DNA from: Mangrovibacterium marinum
GTDB lineage: Bacteria; Bacteroidota; Bacteroidia; Bacteroidales; Prolixibacteraceae
Direction of reading: 5' to 3'
Assembly (NCBI RefSeq): GCF_003046625.1
Contig: NZ_QAAD01000005.1
Span: 186,001-250,000 of the forward strand
DNA length: 64,000 nucleotides
Made by a program: the position numbers and the translations under genes. Below, piece after piece: positions 37,269 through 46,299 of the stretch. Under the pieces are notes generated by a model. The model was not told the DNA's origin and ran no database searches. It worked only from the letters and a program-made list of their open reading frames with translations. The first letter of the stretch is position 1; each line of letters opens with the position of its first letter.

Positions 37269-38538
37269 AGATGCTGCTAAATATGACGTATCCTGTGCAT
37301 CGAGCGGCAACAAACGAACGAATGCCGGAGGGATTGGCAGTGCTTCGGCAGCAGGAATCTGCCACAGCTTTACCGACGACGGTCGGTGTGTTAGCCTACT
37401 CAAAATTCTGATGACCAACCACTGCATTTACGACTGCGCCTACTGCATCAACCGACGAACAAACGATCGCCCCCGAGCCACCATGACCGTACAGGAAGTT
37501 ATTGATCTGACAATCGGATTTTACCGGCGAAATTATATTGAGGGGCTTTTTCTAAGCTCCGGAATCATCAAGAATGCAGACTACACGATGGAGCGGTTAA
37601 TGCTTGTGGCGCAGAAGTTGCGAACGGAAGAGCACTACAGTGGCTACATTCACCTGAAAGCAATTCCGGGTTCCGATCCGGAGTTGATCAGGCAAGCCGG
37701 GCTCTTCGCCGACCGGCTGAGTGTGAATATTGAAATCCCAACTGAACGGCAGTTGCAACGACTGGCTCCTGAAAAAGATTTCAATTCGGTACTGCACCCC
37801 ATGAATCAAATTCGGAATGAGATTCAACTTTATAAAGAGGAACGAAAGAAATACCGCCATACCGAGCGTTTCAGCCCCGCCGGGCAAAGCACTCAGCTAA
37901 TTGTAGGTGCCACACCCGAGAGCGACCGGCAAATTCTTTCGCTGGCATCGGGCTTATACAATCAGCAGTCCTTAAAGCGGGTGTATTATTCGGGCTACTT
38001 GCCGGTTAATGAATACGACAAGCGACTCCCCGCCTTAAAGACACCTCCGCTGGTTCGTGAGAACCGCTTGTATCAAAGCGATTGGCTGATGCGTTTTTAT
38101 CACTTTCGGGCCGACGAAATCCTCTCGCCGGAGCAACCGTTTCTGGATTTGGAAATCGATCCGAAATTGGCTTATGCTATTCGAAATCTGCACTTGTTCC
38201 CAATCGACATCAACCGGGCCGACTACGAAATGATATTGCGTGTGCCGGGCATTGGCGTGCAGTCGGCCCGAATGATTGTCGATGCACGACGTTTCCGCCG
38301 ACTGAACAGCCTTCACCTGAAAAAAATTGGCGTTGTTATGAAGCGTGCGCAATATTTTATTACATGCAACGAACTGCCTGCACGCCATCGCGACTGGGAC
38401 CCGACTATTCTGCGCACTCATCTTATCCACGAGAGCAAAACGAAACACCGCAAGGCCGACAACAGCCAGCTAAGCTTGTTTCATTGGCCGGAGCCGGTAG
38501 AAACGGCATCGCAACTATCATTTCATTATAAGCATTAA
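37231..38538 (+). CDS. Putative DNA modification/repair radical SAM protein (TIGR03916 type)
   Basis: 435 residues. The radical-SAM cluster motif is C65-x3-C69-x2-C72 in NHCIYDCAYC. Further conserved blocks are FLSSGIIKNADYTMERL and GYIHLKAIPG. A helix-hairpin-helix DNA-binding motif lies near 328-362 (DINRADYEMILRVPGIG followed by QSARMIVDARRF). This fits the family annotated as putative DNA modification/repair radical SAM protein, whose reaction is not known. The stop is followed after 3 bases by the TIGR03915 gene, its usual partner, so they form one operon. Controlled, by inference, by the divergent S24 repressor. Confidence 0.9.
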   Translation: MNKSVLDKLKILADAAKYDVSCASSGNKRTNAGGIGSASAAGICHSFTDDGRCVSLLKILMTNHCIYDCAYCINRRTNDRPRATMTVQEVIDLTIGFYRRNYIEGLFLSSGIIKNADYTMERLMLVAQKLRTEEHYSGYIHLKAIPGSDPELIRQAGLFADRLSVNIEIPTERQLQRLAPEKDFNSVLHPMNQIRNEIQLYKEERKKYRHTERFSPAGQSTQLIVGATPESDRQILSLASGLYNQQSLKRVYYSGYLPVNEYDKRLPALKTPPLVRENRLYQSDWLMRFYHFRADEILSPEQPFLDLEIDPKLAYAIRNLHLFPIDINRADYEMILRVPGIGVQSARMIVDARRFRRLNSLHLKKIGVVMKRAQYFITCNELPARHRDWDPTILRTHLIHESKTKHRKADNSQLSLFHWPEPVETASQLSFHYKH

Positions 38539-38541
38539 ACA

Positions 38542-39306
38542 ATGGCAATTATTTTATACGACGGGACGTTTGCTGGTTTTTTGACCGTAGTTTTTGAATG
38601 TTATGCACAAAAGCTTGAGCCAACAACAATTTGCAAAGAAGATGCTTTTCAGGGGAGTTTATTTTCGGAGCGGTTACTGATTGACACCGATATGATAAAG
38701 TCGAAACGGGTTTGGGATGGGCTCCAGAAAAAGCTTCATCCCCGAAACCGGGAGCTGCCCATGCTGGCTTTTCTTTCGGAGGACGAAGGCATTGAAATGC
38801 GCCTCTTCCGGTTCCTGAAGCGAGTTTTTGGGGCGCAGAAGCGCATCGATACGGACTATGCAGATGCCGATGTGCTGGCGCTTAAAAAAATTGAGCGGCT
38901 TGTGCAGAAGGAGGCTATGCGAGTATTGCAGTTTGTGCGGTTTCAGCAAACGCGCGATGATGTTTACTTTGCGCCAATCGAGCCGCAATTTGATGTGCTG
39001 CCTTATGCCATTAAGCACTTTCGGGAACGTTTTGCCGATCAAAAATGGCTGATTTACGACTTAAAGCGGGATTACGGCTTCTTCTACAATCTGGAAAATG
39101 TATCAGAAATTACACTGAGTGAAAAAAGCTTTTCGACTTATGATGGCAAACTTTCCGAAAGTCTGATCCAAGAGGAGGAAGCCAGCTATCAGGCGCTGTG
39201 GAAGAACTACTTTACACACATCAATATTGAGGAACGGAAAAATTCGAAGCTGCAACGCCAGCAGATGCCCCGGCGGTATTGGAAATTCCTTCCCGAGAAA
39301 CACTAG
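38542..39306 (+). CDS. TIGR03915-type putative DNA metabolism/repair protein (DUF4130)
   Basis: 254 residues, cytoplasmic. It starts IILYDGTFAGFLTVVFECY, the characteristic N-terminus of the TIGR03915/DUF4130 family, followed by helical segments including VQKEAMRVLQFVRFQ and PQFDVLPYAIKHFRERFADQKWLIYDLKR. Family members occur with the radical-SAM protein, and in other taxa fused to a uracil-DNA-glycosylase-like domain, which suggests base repair or salvage; the activity is unproven. No glycosylase domain is present here. The C-terminal 40 residues are basic (RKNSKLQRQQMPRRYWKF). It lies 3 bases after the radical-SAM gene, a two-gene damage operon by inference. Confidence 0.88.
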   Translation: MAIILYDGTFAGFLTVVFECYAQKLEPTTICKEDAFQGSLFSERLLIDTDMIKSKRVWDGLQKKLHPRNRELPMLAFLSEDEGIEMRLFRFLKRVFGAQKRIDTDYADADVLALKKIERLVQKEAMRVLQFVRFQQTRDDVYFAPIEPQFDVLPYAIKHFRERFADQKWLIYDLKRDYGFFYNLENVSEITLSEKSFSTYDGKLSESLIQEEEASYQALWKNYFTHINIEERKNSKLQRQQMPRRYWKFLPEKH

Positions 39307-39379
39307 TGTTCGATCCATCACGGCATCGCGAGCGTCATTGTCTTCCGATGGCTATCTACTCCATTAATCGATCGGGGAA

Positions 39380-39407
39380 TAAAAAAAGCTCCCACTAAGT
39401 GAGAGCT
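39380..39407 (-). terminator. Rho-independent terminator of rpmB-rpmG-DUF4295
   Basis: Stem 39387-39395 with 39399-39407 and a 3-base loop; on the minus strand one G-U pair is present and seven or more T follow (A-run 39380-39387 on plus). It lies 24 bases after the DUF4295 stop and cuts that operon from ftsY. Confidence 0.85.
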
Positions 39408-39430
39408 TTCCTTTTAAAGCAAAGTATATA

Positions 39431-39583
39431 TTACTTCTTAAAATAGTCTTTAACCATTTCGTTAGGAACGATACCTTCTTGAAATGTGTATGCGCCGGAT
39501 TTAGATGACTTTGTCATCTTGATTACTTTTGCATAACCTTTACCAGCTCCTTTTTGCAATGATGCAACTGCTTTCTTAGCCAT
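39431..39583 (-). CDS. DUF4295 family small basic protein
   Basis: 50 residues: MAKKAVASLQKGAGKGY at the start, then KVIKMTKSSKSGAYTF and NEMVKDYFKK at the end. This conserved protein is found in Bacteroidota directly after rpmG and before ftsY. It is very basic and probably ribosome-associated, but the role is not established. It lies 7 bases after the rpmG stop and is the last gene before a strong terminator. It was too short for simple length cut-offs but its start, composition and place are convincing. Confidence 0.93.
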   Translation of the reverse strand: MAKKAVASLQKGAGKGYAKVIKMTKSSKSGAYTFQEGIVPNEMVKDYFKK

Positions 39584-39590
39584 ATCTTAA

Positions 39591-39773
39591 TTATTTAATT
39601 TCGCGGTGAACAGTTACTTTTTTCAAGAATGGGTTGTATTTTTTCAACTCCAAACGTTCTGCTGTATTCTTACGGTTCTTAGTTGTAATATAGCGAGAAG
39701 CACCCGGAACTCCGGATTCTTTTTGCTCAGTACATTCCAAGATAACCTGAACTCTATTTCCTTTTTTTGCCAT
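39591..39773 (-). CDS. rpmG: 50S ribosomal protein L33
   Basis: 60 residues with the typical L33 pattern: [20 protein letters not shown], then [20 protein letters not shown] and the closing [17 protein letters not shown]. The zinc-binding second cysteine pair of some L33 forms is missing (only one Cys), so it is a zinc-free type. Component of the large ribosomal subunit. Middle gene of the rpmB-rpmG-DUF4295 operon, 11 bases after rpmB. Confidence 0.98.
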   Translation of the reverse strand: MAKKGNRVQVILECTEQKESGVPGASRYITTKNRKNTAERLELKKYNPFLKKVTVHREIK

Positions 39774-39784
39774 TTTCTAAGGTG

Positions 39785-40027
39785 TTAAATAGTTTTGATC
39801 AAACCTTTTTCCTGAGCATTTTTCAATGCTGCACTCAATCCATTTTTGTTAATGGTACGCAATCCGGCAGCCGATACAGTCAACGTAACCCAACGATCCT
39901 CTTCGGGAAGGTAGAATTTTTTATTGAACAAGTTCGGGTTAAACCGACGTTTGGTCTTTCTATTCGAGTGAGAAACATTGTTTCCCACCATTGCTTTTTT
40001 TCCGGTTATTTGACAAATTCTTGACAT
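39785..40027 (-). CDS. rpmB: 50S ribosomal protein L28
   Basis: 80 residues. The N-terminus [27 protein letters not shown] matches L28, followed by [20 protein letters not shown] and [18 protein letters not shown]. Part of the large subunit. Its upstream region on the minus strand has a TTTG then TTATTTTG pair 20 bases apart near 40048-40079, a fair promoter with one mismatch. First gene of the ribosomal protein operon. Confidence 0.98.
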   Translation of the reverse strand: MSRICQITGKKAMVGNNVSHSNRKTKRRFNPNLFNKKFYLPEEDRWVTLTVSAAGLRTINKNGLSAALKNAQEKGLIKTI

Positions 40028-40099
40028 TGTCTTTATTTTTTACAGAATCACACACGTTTTTCAAACAGTTCGCAAAATAAGCGCTTTTTCCTGAAATAA

Positions 40100-40360
40100 T
40101 CAAACTGTTACCTTATTTTTTTTCAGCTTTTTTGCAACTATTTCCGAAAGCTGGCTTATCAGTGCCTCAATTTGTTGGTAAAAATGCGAAAAATTAGGAT
40201 GAATAGCATCCGGGGCAACAAATTTTTTGGAAATCCCGTCTTCCGGATTATTGAATTTCCGGGAGATTGTCAGCACTGAAAAATCAATGTTTAACCAATC
40301 CTGCAGCGAGCTATGTTCATCCTGGCGATTGAGGGACTTGAAGACAGCTTTTTTGTGCAT
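40100..40360 (-). CDS. Hypothetical small protein, doubtful
   Basis: An 86-codon frame on the minus strand upstream of rpmB. The sequence has a Lys-rich C-terminus (AKKLKKNKVTV) and no signal peptide, cysteine or known motif. It is in the same direction as rpmB with 72 bases between. The low-complexity end and lack of a family make it uncertain; it may be non-coding, in which case 40028-40498 is an empty intergenic region with promoters of rpmB and the divergent transporter. Confidence 0.25.
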   Translation of the reverse strand: MHKKAVFKSLNRQDEHSSLQDWLNIDFSVLTISRKFNNPEDGISKKFVAPDAIHPNFSHFYQQIEALISQLSEIVAKKLKKNKVTV

Positions 40361-40498
40361 TGAAAAGCGCCTCAGTTCGACTGCTTTTAAATATGTTTTA
40401 GGCTATTTTACGTCTACCACGAATACGCTATTTTAGTGAAAGACAGTCTTCCCTAGCCGTTTGCTTTTATGGAAGGTTAAAACAACACATTTTCGGGG

Positions 40499-42697
40499 AT
40501 GCAAAAAGAAGAGCAAGAATATAAAGTTAAAAAATTCGGCACCTTTGGAGGGGTTTTCACCCCAACACTGCTCACCATACTTGGGGTCATCATGTATTTA
40601 CGGCTCGGGTGGGTGGTTGGCAACGCCGGATTGCTGGGGGCCTGGATCATCATCATTCTTTCGTTCACCATCACCTTAACTACAGCTCTGTCGATGTCAT
40701 CAATCACCACCAATATCCGGATCGGAGCAGGTGGTGCTTATGCAATCATTTCGCAATCACTCGGGCTCGAGGTTGGCGGCAGCCTGGGAATACCGCTGTA
40801 CATTTCGCAGGGACTGGCAATTACCATGTATATTTTTGGTTTTCGCGAAGGTTGGCTCTCTATTTACCCTGACCACCCGGCATTTGCGGTCGATCTTATT
40901 GTTTTCGCTGTGATTTATGGCATATCGTACAAAAGCGCCGATCTGGCCATCCGTACGCAATATCTGATTATGGCTGTTATCGTTGCCTCGCTGGTGGTTG
41001 TTGTGATCGCTGCTTATGATGGCTCGATGCACTATTCCGCTGCAGAAACATTGCGTTGGGGAACATTCAGAGGATCGAGTGAAAATCAATTTTCGGGCTC
41101 CGATTTTTGGATTGTATTTGCTGTGTTTTTCCCGGCGGCAACCGGTATTATGGCCGGAGCCAATATGTCGGGAGAATTGAAAAATCCCCGCAAAAGCATT
41201 CCTATTGGCACCCTGTGGGCCATTGCAATCAGCTTTGTGATCTATATCGGTTTAGCCTATTGGATTGGCCGATCGGCCAGCGAACAGGAACTACTGAGCA
41301 ACTACAACATCATCATCGAAAAATCGTTTTTTCCACCACTGGTAATTGCGGGTATCCTGGGAGCAACATTTTCATCGGCTTTGGCCTCCATGGTGGGGGC
41401 TTCCCGCATACTTTATGCTATGGGCAGTCATGCTGTTCTGCCCGGGAGTGACTGGTTGAAAAAGCAAAACAGCGCCGGCCAACCGCAAAATTCCATGTTT
41501 GTAACGGGCATCATCGTTTTTATAACAATGCTGCTCCGCAATTTGAATGCTGTGGCTCCCCTGGTTACCATGTTCTTTTTGATTACCTATGCGATGATTA
41601 ACCTGGTGGTGATTGTAGAACAAAAACTTGGCCTGATCAGTTTCAGGCCTTTGTTCATTGTTTCGCACTGGATTCCATGGTCGGGCTTGCTAAGCTCGGT
41701 ACTCGCCATGTTTATCATCAATCCATCTATAAGTCTGGTATCCATAGCGCTTGTTATTCTTTTTTACGGCATATTGTCGCAGCGAAAATTAATTACTCCC
41801 TTCGAAGATGTGCGAAGCGGCCTCTTCATATCCTTTGCCGAGTGGGCCGCCAAACACACTGCAATGCTTTCTTTTCGGCAGGAACGTGCCTGGAAACCCA
41901 ACCTGCTCGTCCCGGTCAGCGACCCTACCGCGGTGAAAGGAATTTTCTCCTTTCTGGTTAACATTAGCTTTCCTAAAGGATCGATTAAATTACTGGGAAT
42001 AAGCGAGGGCGAAAATGACGATTTATTCCGGTCTAAAATCAACGAGTTATCCAAAGCTTTTTATCGTAAAGGTGTTTTTTCCAGCTGGGCTGTTATTCAA
42101 ACCTCGAAATTTGCCGAGGGGGTAAACTTGGCTAATCAAGCCTACCAGGGATCCTTTTTCAAGCCCAATATTGTCTTTCTGAATATTTTGGACAAAGACT
42201 TCTTTGAGCAGGATTACCGCCAGGTTATCCGCGAGTCGTCAAGATTACAACTGGGCATTTTAATTTATTACCCGAACAATAAAACAGGTGTGGGCCAACG
42301 ACAGCTGATCAATGTTTGGATTCGTAACCGAGCGCCGCACTGGAAAATCACCTGGGATATTGGGAATCTGGACCTGTCGATCTTAATTGCTTACAAGCTA
42401 AAAATGAACTGGAATGCCCGAATACGGCTAATCATGGTTGTTGAAAATGAAGAACAGGAAAAGCAGGCTTTTCAGTTTATGTCCGAATTGATTGACCTGG
42501 CGCGCTTGCCCAAAACAGAGATAACGGTACACATCGGAAGCTTTATCGATTTTGCAAAAGATGCTCCCGAGGCCGACCTCAATATTTTTGGTCTTACACC
42601 CGAGCCGAGTTTCGACTTTATGGAAGATATGGTAGAAGATACCAGTACAACTTGTCTGTTTATCCGCGACTCGGGAGCAGAAAACATTCTGGCCTGA
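40499..42697 (+). CDS. SLC12-like cation-chloride / amino acid permease family transporter
   Basis: 732 residues with about 12 membrane helices in the first 460 residues, starting at GVFTPTLLTILGVIMYLRLGWVVG. The GAWIIIILSFTITLTTALSMSSI, GGAYAIISQSLG and PAATGIMAGANMSGELKNPRKSIP segments are those of the Na-K-Cl / K-Cl cotransporter branch of the APC superfamily. The 270-residue cytoplasmic C-terminus (FNIFG-like, EDTSTTCLFIRDSG end) resembles the regulatory domain of those carriers. The ion set is unknown. Monocistronic, with no terminator seen in the 58 bases before the convergent PepSY gene. Confidence 0.88.
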   Translation: MQKEEQEYKVKKFGTFGGVFTPTLLTILGVIMYLRLGWVVGNAGLLGAWIIIILSFTITLTTALSMSSITTNIRIGAGGAYAIISQSLGLEVGGSLGIPLYISQGLAITMYIFGFREGWLSIYPDHPAFAVDLIVFAVIYGISYKSADLAIRTQYLIMAVIVASLVVVVIAAYDGSMHYSAAETLRWGTFRGSSENQFSGSDFWIVFAVFFPAATGIMAGANMSGELKNPRKSIPIGTLWAIAISFVIYIGLAYWIGRSASEQELLSNYNIIIEKSFFPPLVIAGILGATFSSALASMVGASRILYAMGSHAVLPGSDWLKKQNSAGQPQNSMFVTGIIVFITMLLRNLNAVAPLVTMFFLITYAMINLVVIVEQKLGLISFRPLFIVSHWIPWSGLLSSVLAMFIINPSISLVSIALVILFYGILSQRKLITPFEDVRSGLFISFAEWAAKHTAMLSFRQERAWKPNLLVPVSDPTAVKGIFSFLVNISFPKGSIKLLGISEGENDDLFRSKINELSKAFYRKGVFSSWAVIQTSKFAEGVNLANQAYQGSFFKPNIVFLNILDKDFFEQDYRQVIRESSRLQLGILIYYPNNKTGVGQRQLINVWIRNRAPHWKITWDIGNLDLSILIAYKLKMNWNARIRLIMVVENEEQEKQAFQFMSELIDLARLPKTEITVHIGSFIDFAKDAPEADLNIFGLTPEPSFDFMEDMVEDTSTTCLFIRDSGAENILA

Positions 42698-42755
42698 TGT
42701 TTCTCTTCGCATTTCCCTGTTCTTCAATATTCTGTCAGTCCATCTTGTTAAAAAA

Positions 42756-43865
42756 TCATTCAGCGGCTAAAACGAGTGGTCGTCTCCTGCCCTTTCGTTT
42801 AACCAAACGCTTAATGTATAAAACATAACCGGTTATTGGTAACGATGCCCCAAACAGACAACTCACAAAAACCAGTATTTTCGACCAGATTCCGAAGTAT
42901 TTCCCCAGGTGAAGATCGTAAATCCAGCCCCATATTTTAGCCGTTTTTGCCGACTCGCTGTATCGAACAACTTTTGTCAGCTGGCCATCATCGTTGTTAA
43001 ATTGGTACTGATCGCTGGCCCGGCTCGTAGGATGACTTTCCAGCCTAACGCTGGCTTTGCCCTCCTGTACGCGAATTGAGCGAAAATCAGGATTTGCTTG
43101 CTTCAGCTCGTTTAGGGCTGTTTGCCAATGCATACTGCTTATTTCCGGCTCAGCGAGCTTGCTTCCTGCACGGGCTGCCCGGTGCCCACTCCTATTATTT
43201 ACCTCGACACCAAGGGCTTTGAAAACCGTATTTCGATACCAGTTAAACGACCACATCATGCCCGTTAGCGAGGCGAGAAGCAAAAAAATGAACGAGTAAA
43301 GCCCCAGGACATTGTGCAAATCCCAGAAGAGCTTGAAACGACCCTTTCGAAATTGAATTGAAAAATTCCGCCGCTGCAGTTTCAGCGGCAGGCGCAACAG
43401 CAAGCCGCTAAGCAGGATAAAAGCAAACACCATTGTGGAAATTCCAATGATCATTTTGCCCCAACTGTCCGATCCGCCCATCAGCCAGCGGTGCAGGGAC
43501 ATGATGGTGAAGAACGCGCTTTCGCGTGGCTTATAGTAGCCCGTGATCTCTCCCGAATAGGGATTCACAAAAGCCGATGTTCGAAATCCGCTTTCCAGGT
43601 TCATCACATAGTTTTTACGACTATCTGCAAAAACCTGCACTCCGGTTACCCGATTTTCTTCCAGCTGTTGCTCAACAATCGGAATTAGTTGATCCAGCGG
43701 CAGAGTTGCAGCCTGCTGTTCCTTGTTAAAATATCTTGTGGGGTAACGAAGCTCCAGTATTTCGTCCTGAAAAACCAGGGCTGCCCCGGTCAGGCAGATT
43801 AAGCTAATAATCAGCCCAACCGGGATCGACAGCCATAGATGTATTGTTTTAAGCAATTTTGCCAT
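42756..43865 (-). CDS. PepSY-associated TM helix protein (iron-regulated membrane type)
   Basis: 369 residues with four membrane helices: LWLSIPVGLIISLICLTGAAL near the start, a pair around 140-215, and VFVSCLFGASLPITGYVLYI near the C-terminus. The large periplasmic parts carry PepSY-like segments. The conserved HLWLSIPVG and SLHRWLMGG patches carry histidines seen in PepSY_TM (PiuB-like) proteins, which are linked to siderophore iron reduction. It lies 34 bases after the TonB receptor gene on the same strand, which fits a role in releasing or reducing imported iron at the inner membrane. Confidence 0.88.
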   Translation of the reverse strand: MAKLLKTIHLWLSIPVGLIISLICLTGAALVFQDEILELRYPTRYFNKEQQAATLPLDQLIPIVEQQLEENRVTGVQVFADSRKNYVMNLESGFRTSAFVNPYSGEITGYYKPRESAFFTIMSLHRWLMGGSDSWGKMIIGISTMVFAFILLSGLLLRLPLKLQRRNFSIQFRKGRFKLFWDLHNVLGLYSFIFLLLASLTGMMWSFNWYRNTVFKALGVEVNNRSGHRAARAGSKLAEPEISSMHWQTALNELKQANPDFRSIRVQEGKASVRLESHPTSRASDQYQFNNDDGQLTKVVRYSESAKTAKIWGWIYDLHLGKYFGIWSKILVFVSCLFGASLPITGYVLYIKRLVKRKGRRRPLVLAAE

Positions 43866-43899
43866 CTGTTTAATCCTTTATCAAAAGTTGAACAACCGC

Positions 43900-46299
43900 C
43901 TAGAAACGATAGCTAATGACCGCCGAGAAATTGCGCGGATCAATTTGGTTGATATATCCACCGCGGTAGTACGAAGTGTAACCGAGGGCATCGAAGATAT
44001 TATTGAAATACACACGCGTTGTGATATTGCCGATAGCGTAGGCCAGCTGTGCATTGACGGTTGTGTACGAGGGCATGTCGAAAGGTTTGCTGCCGGTCAT
44101 CGAGCCGTGCCCGTCAGGCTTTAAACTCCAGTCGTTTACCGGTCGTTTTCCGACATAATAGATGCCTGCACCTACCGAAAGCCCCTTTGCAAGACCCTTC
44201 TGAACCAGATAGTTGGCCCACGCATTGGCCGTGTGTTTGGGTGCATTCATTGGTGCTGAACCGTCTTGGTAACTAGGGCTGTTCTTATATTGTGCATCCA
44301 GGTAGGCATAGCCCAGCATCACTTGTAAATTTTCCCGAATCCGGCCGCTCAGTTCTGTTTCAACACCCCGACGAGTCAGATCGCCTGCTTTGTCGTAATA
44401 TCCGGTACGCTGGCTGGTTCCTTCAACATAAGTGGCGTACGAGAGATTCTCGGTAATAATATCGAAATAGGTTAAGTTGAAGCGCAAGCGGTTATTCAGC
44501 CAGTCGGACTTAATACCGGTTTCCCACTGGCGGGTGGTTGACGGGCCAATGTTTTCGCCATTCTCCATTTTATTGGCCGCCGACCGTAAGCTGGTTGTTG
44601 TCGTGTACGACGCAAATAAGTTCACATTTTTAATCGGGCTGATCATTGTTCCGATCATCGGGTTCCAGGCATCTCCGGTTGTAGGCCCCGCATCGGTTGC
44701 CGAGCTGCTTTGAATAGCGCTGTAGCGAAGGCCCATAATCAGCTTCAGGTAGTTGTTCAGTGTCATTACCTCCTGGGCCATCAAACCGTATCCCGACGAG
44801 TTGGAGGCTACCGCATCGTTCGCCGTCATGCTAACATCAACAAAGTCGTTGTTGATCGTTGGAGCCAACACATCAATTGTATCAACCACAAACGACTGGT
44901 AGCTGGTGGTCGACAAATCGGTCTTTTTATAGTCGAACCCAAGTTGAAACGTATGTTTGATGGAGCCGGTAAACAAGTCGCGGCCAATAAAATCCACTTG
45001 GAAGGTTGAATTTTGGTCGTCACGTAAGGAGCGCCCCAAGGTTCGGCGTCTCAAATTAGCTTCCCCATTGACGCGTGTGTTCACATTCGTGCTGATATTG
45101 TCGACTTTATAGGACGAATTGAACAAGGCCGCACGCAAGCTAATTTGGTTGGTCAGCTGACGGGTAATTCGCACAGCGGATGTCCGTGTTTGGTTACTTA
45201 CATGGTCGTTGCGCAAGCCCAGAAATTTATCGTGTGGCATATCGTACAGTGCCTCAATCGTATCGCCATCCAGGTTGACACTGCTGGTGACGGGAGTTCT
45301 GTTATCATCCATGTAATCCATTTCGAGCGTGATTGCCGTGCGATCATCAGGGCGCCACTCGAACGAGGGATTGATGTACACACGATCAGAGTTCACAACG
45401 GGGCGATAATTATCCTTCCGGGCAAAAGTTCCGTTTAAACGTAAAGCACTGGTTTGTTCCTTATCCAAAATAGTTTGCACATCAAACGACGGGCGAAACT
45501 CACCCCAGCTGCCGGCACGCACCGAAACTTCTCCGCTATTCTCAAATTTCGGCGTTTTAGTCACTATATTGATCACACCTCCGGCACTTCCCAGGTCGTT
45601 CCCCACACCTTGTGTGATGGCTGCCGATCCTTTAATCACCTGAATGCTTTCAACACCCTGCATTTCCGATAAAGCCGAGCCTGTGCGGAAGTCCGAGTCG
45701 ATACGCACACCATTTTTCAGAACCGGCACTCCCCGGTATCCGCGCATGGACATACTTTCGCGCACGCCACCATACGAACCAAACATCGTTACCCCAGGCA
45801 CATTTCGCACCGCATCGGTAATTGTCAGCACGCCTTGCTCCTCGATAAGCTTGTTGGAAATTACCGAAATACTCTGGATTTGCTCGCTGGGGCGCAAGGG
45901 CATCCGGGTAATGGCATCCAGTTTTGCGGGCTGCCGGTAGCGCTCGCCAAAGACTTCCACATCCAGCAGTTCTTCCTCGTCGGGATTTAGCTGTACGGTT
46001 AAAACAGCATCTTTCGAGTCTTTCAGGTTAATTGTTCGGATCATGGTTTGATAGCCGATAAAACTAACTTTTAGCTCGTGAATGCCGACGGGTAAGTTTT
46101 TCAGGATAAATTTCCCCATATCATTGGTTGTTGTTCCCTTGTTAGTTCCCGGAACAATAACCGTAGCCCCAACCAGCGACTCGCCGTTTTCGTCCAGAAC
46201 CCGACCTTTTACAATAGTCAGTTCGACCTGCCCGGCAATCGACCACAGGCCCGTAAATGAGATTAGAAGGGTAAAAAGTATTTTTTTGAAGTTCATCAT
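43900..46299 (-). CDS. TonB-dependent siderophore receptor
   Basis: About 799 residues from the ATG at 46299 (ATG 46296 also possible). The signal peptide ends SIAGQ. A carboxypeptidase-like Ig domain follows (KGRVLDENGESLVGATVIVPGTNKGT), typical of Bacteroidota receptors. The plug has ITDAVRNVPGVTMFGSYGG and SMRGYRGVPVLKNGVRID. The 22-stranded barrel ends in AVISYRF with a terminal Phe. The FhuA/FcuA-type plug and the PepSY neighbour favour ferric siderophore uptake across the outer membrane, powered by TonB-ExbBD. The exact siderophore is unknown. Confidence 0.94.
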   Translation of the reverse strand: MMNFKKILFTLLISFTGLWSIAGQVELTIVKGRVLDENGESLVGATVIVPGTNKGTTTNDMGKFILKNLPVGIHELKVSFIGYQTMIRTINLKDSKDAVLTVQLNPDEEELLDVEVFGERYRQPAKLDAITRMPLRPSEQIQSISVISNKLIEEQGVLTITDAVRNVPGVTMFGSYGGVRESMSMRGYRGVPVLKNGVRIDSDFRTGSALSEMQGVESIQVIKGSAAITQGVGNDLGSAGGVINIVTKTPKFENSGEVSVRAGSWGEFRPSFDVQTILDKEQTSALRLNGTFARKDNYRPVVNSDRVYINPSFEWRPDDRTAITLEMDYMDDNRTPVTSSVNLDGDTIEALYDMPHDKFLGLRNDHVSNQTRTSAVRITRQLTNQISLRAALFNSSYKVDNISTNVNTRVNGEANLRRRTLGRSLRDDQNSTFQVDFIGRDLFTGSIKHTFQLGFDYKKTDLSTTSYQSFVVDTIDVLAPTINNDFVDVSMTANDAVASNSSGYGLMAQEVMTLNNYLKLIMGLRYSAIQSSSATDAGPTTGDAWNPMIGTMISPIKNVNLFASYTTTTSLRSAANKMENGENIGPSTTRQWETGIKSDWLNNRLRFNLTYFDIITENLSYATYVEGTSQRTGYYDKAGDLTRRGVETELSGRIRENLQVMLGYAYLDAQYKNSPSYQDGSAPMNAPKHTANAWANYLVQKGLAKGLSVGAGIYYVGKRPVNDWSLKPDGHGSMTGSKPFDMPSYTTVNAQLAYAIGNITTRVYFNNIFDALGYTSYYRGGYINQIDPRNFSAVISYRF

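Noticed and set aside
39387-39407. Short hairpin read as an RNA gene
   Set aside because: Its size, T-run and place after DUF4295 are explained by a terminator.
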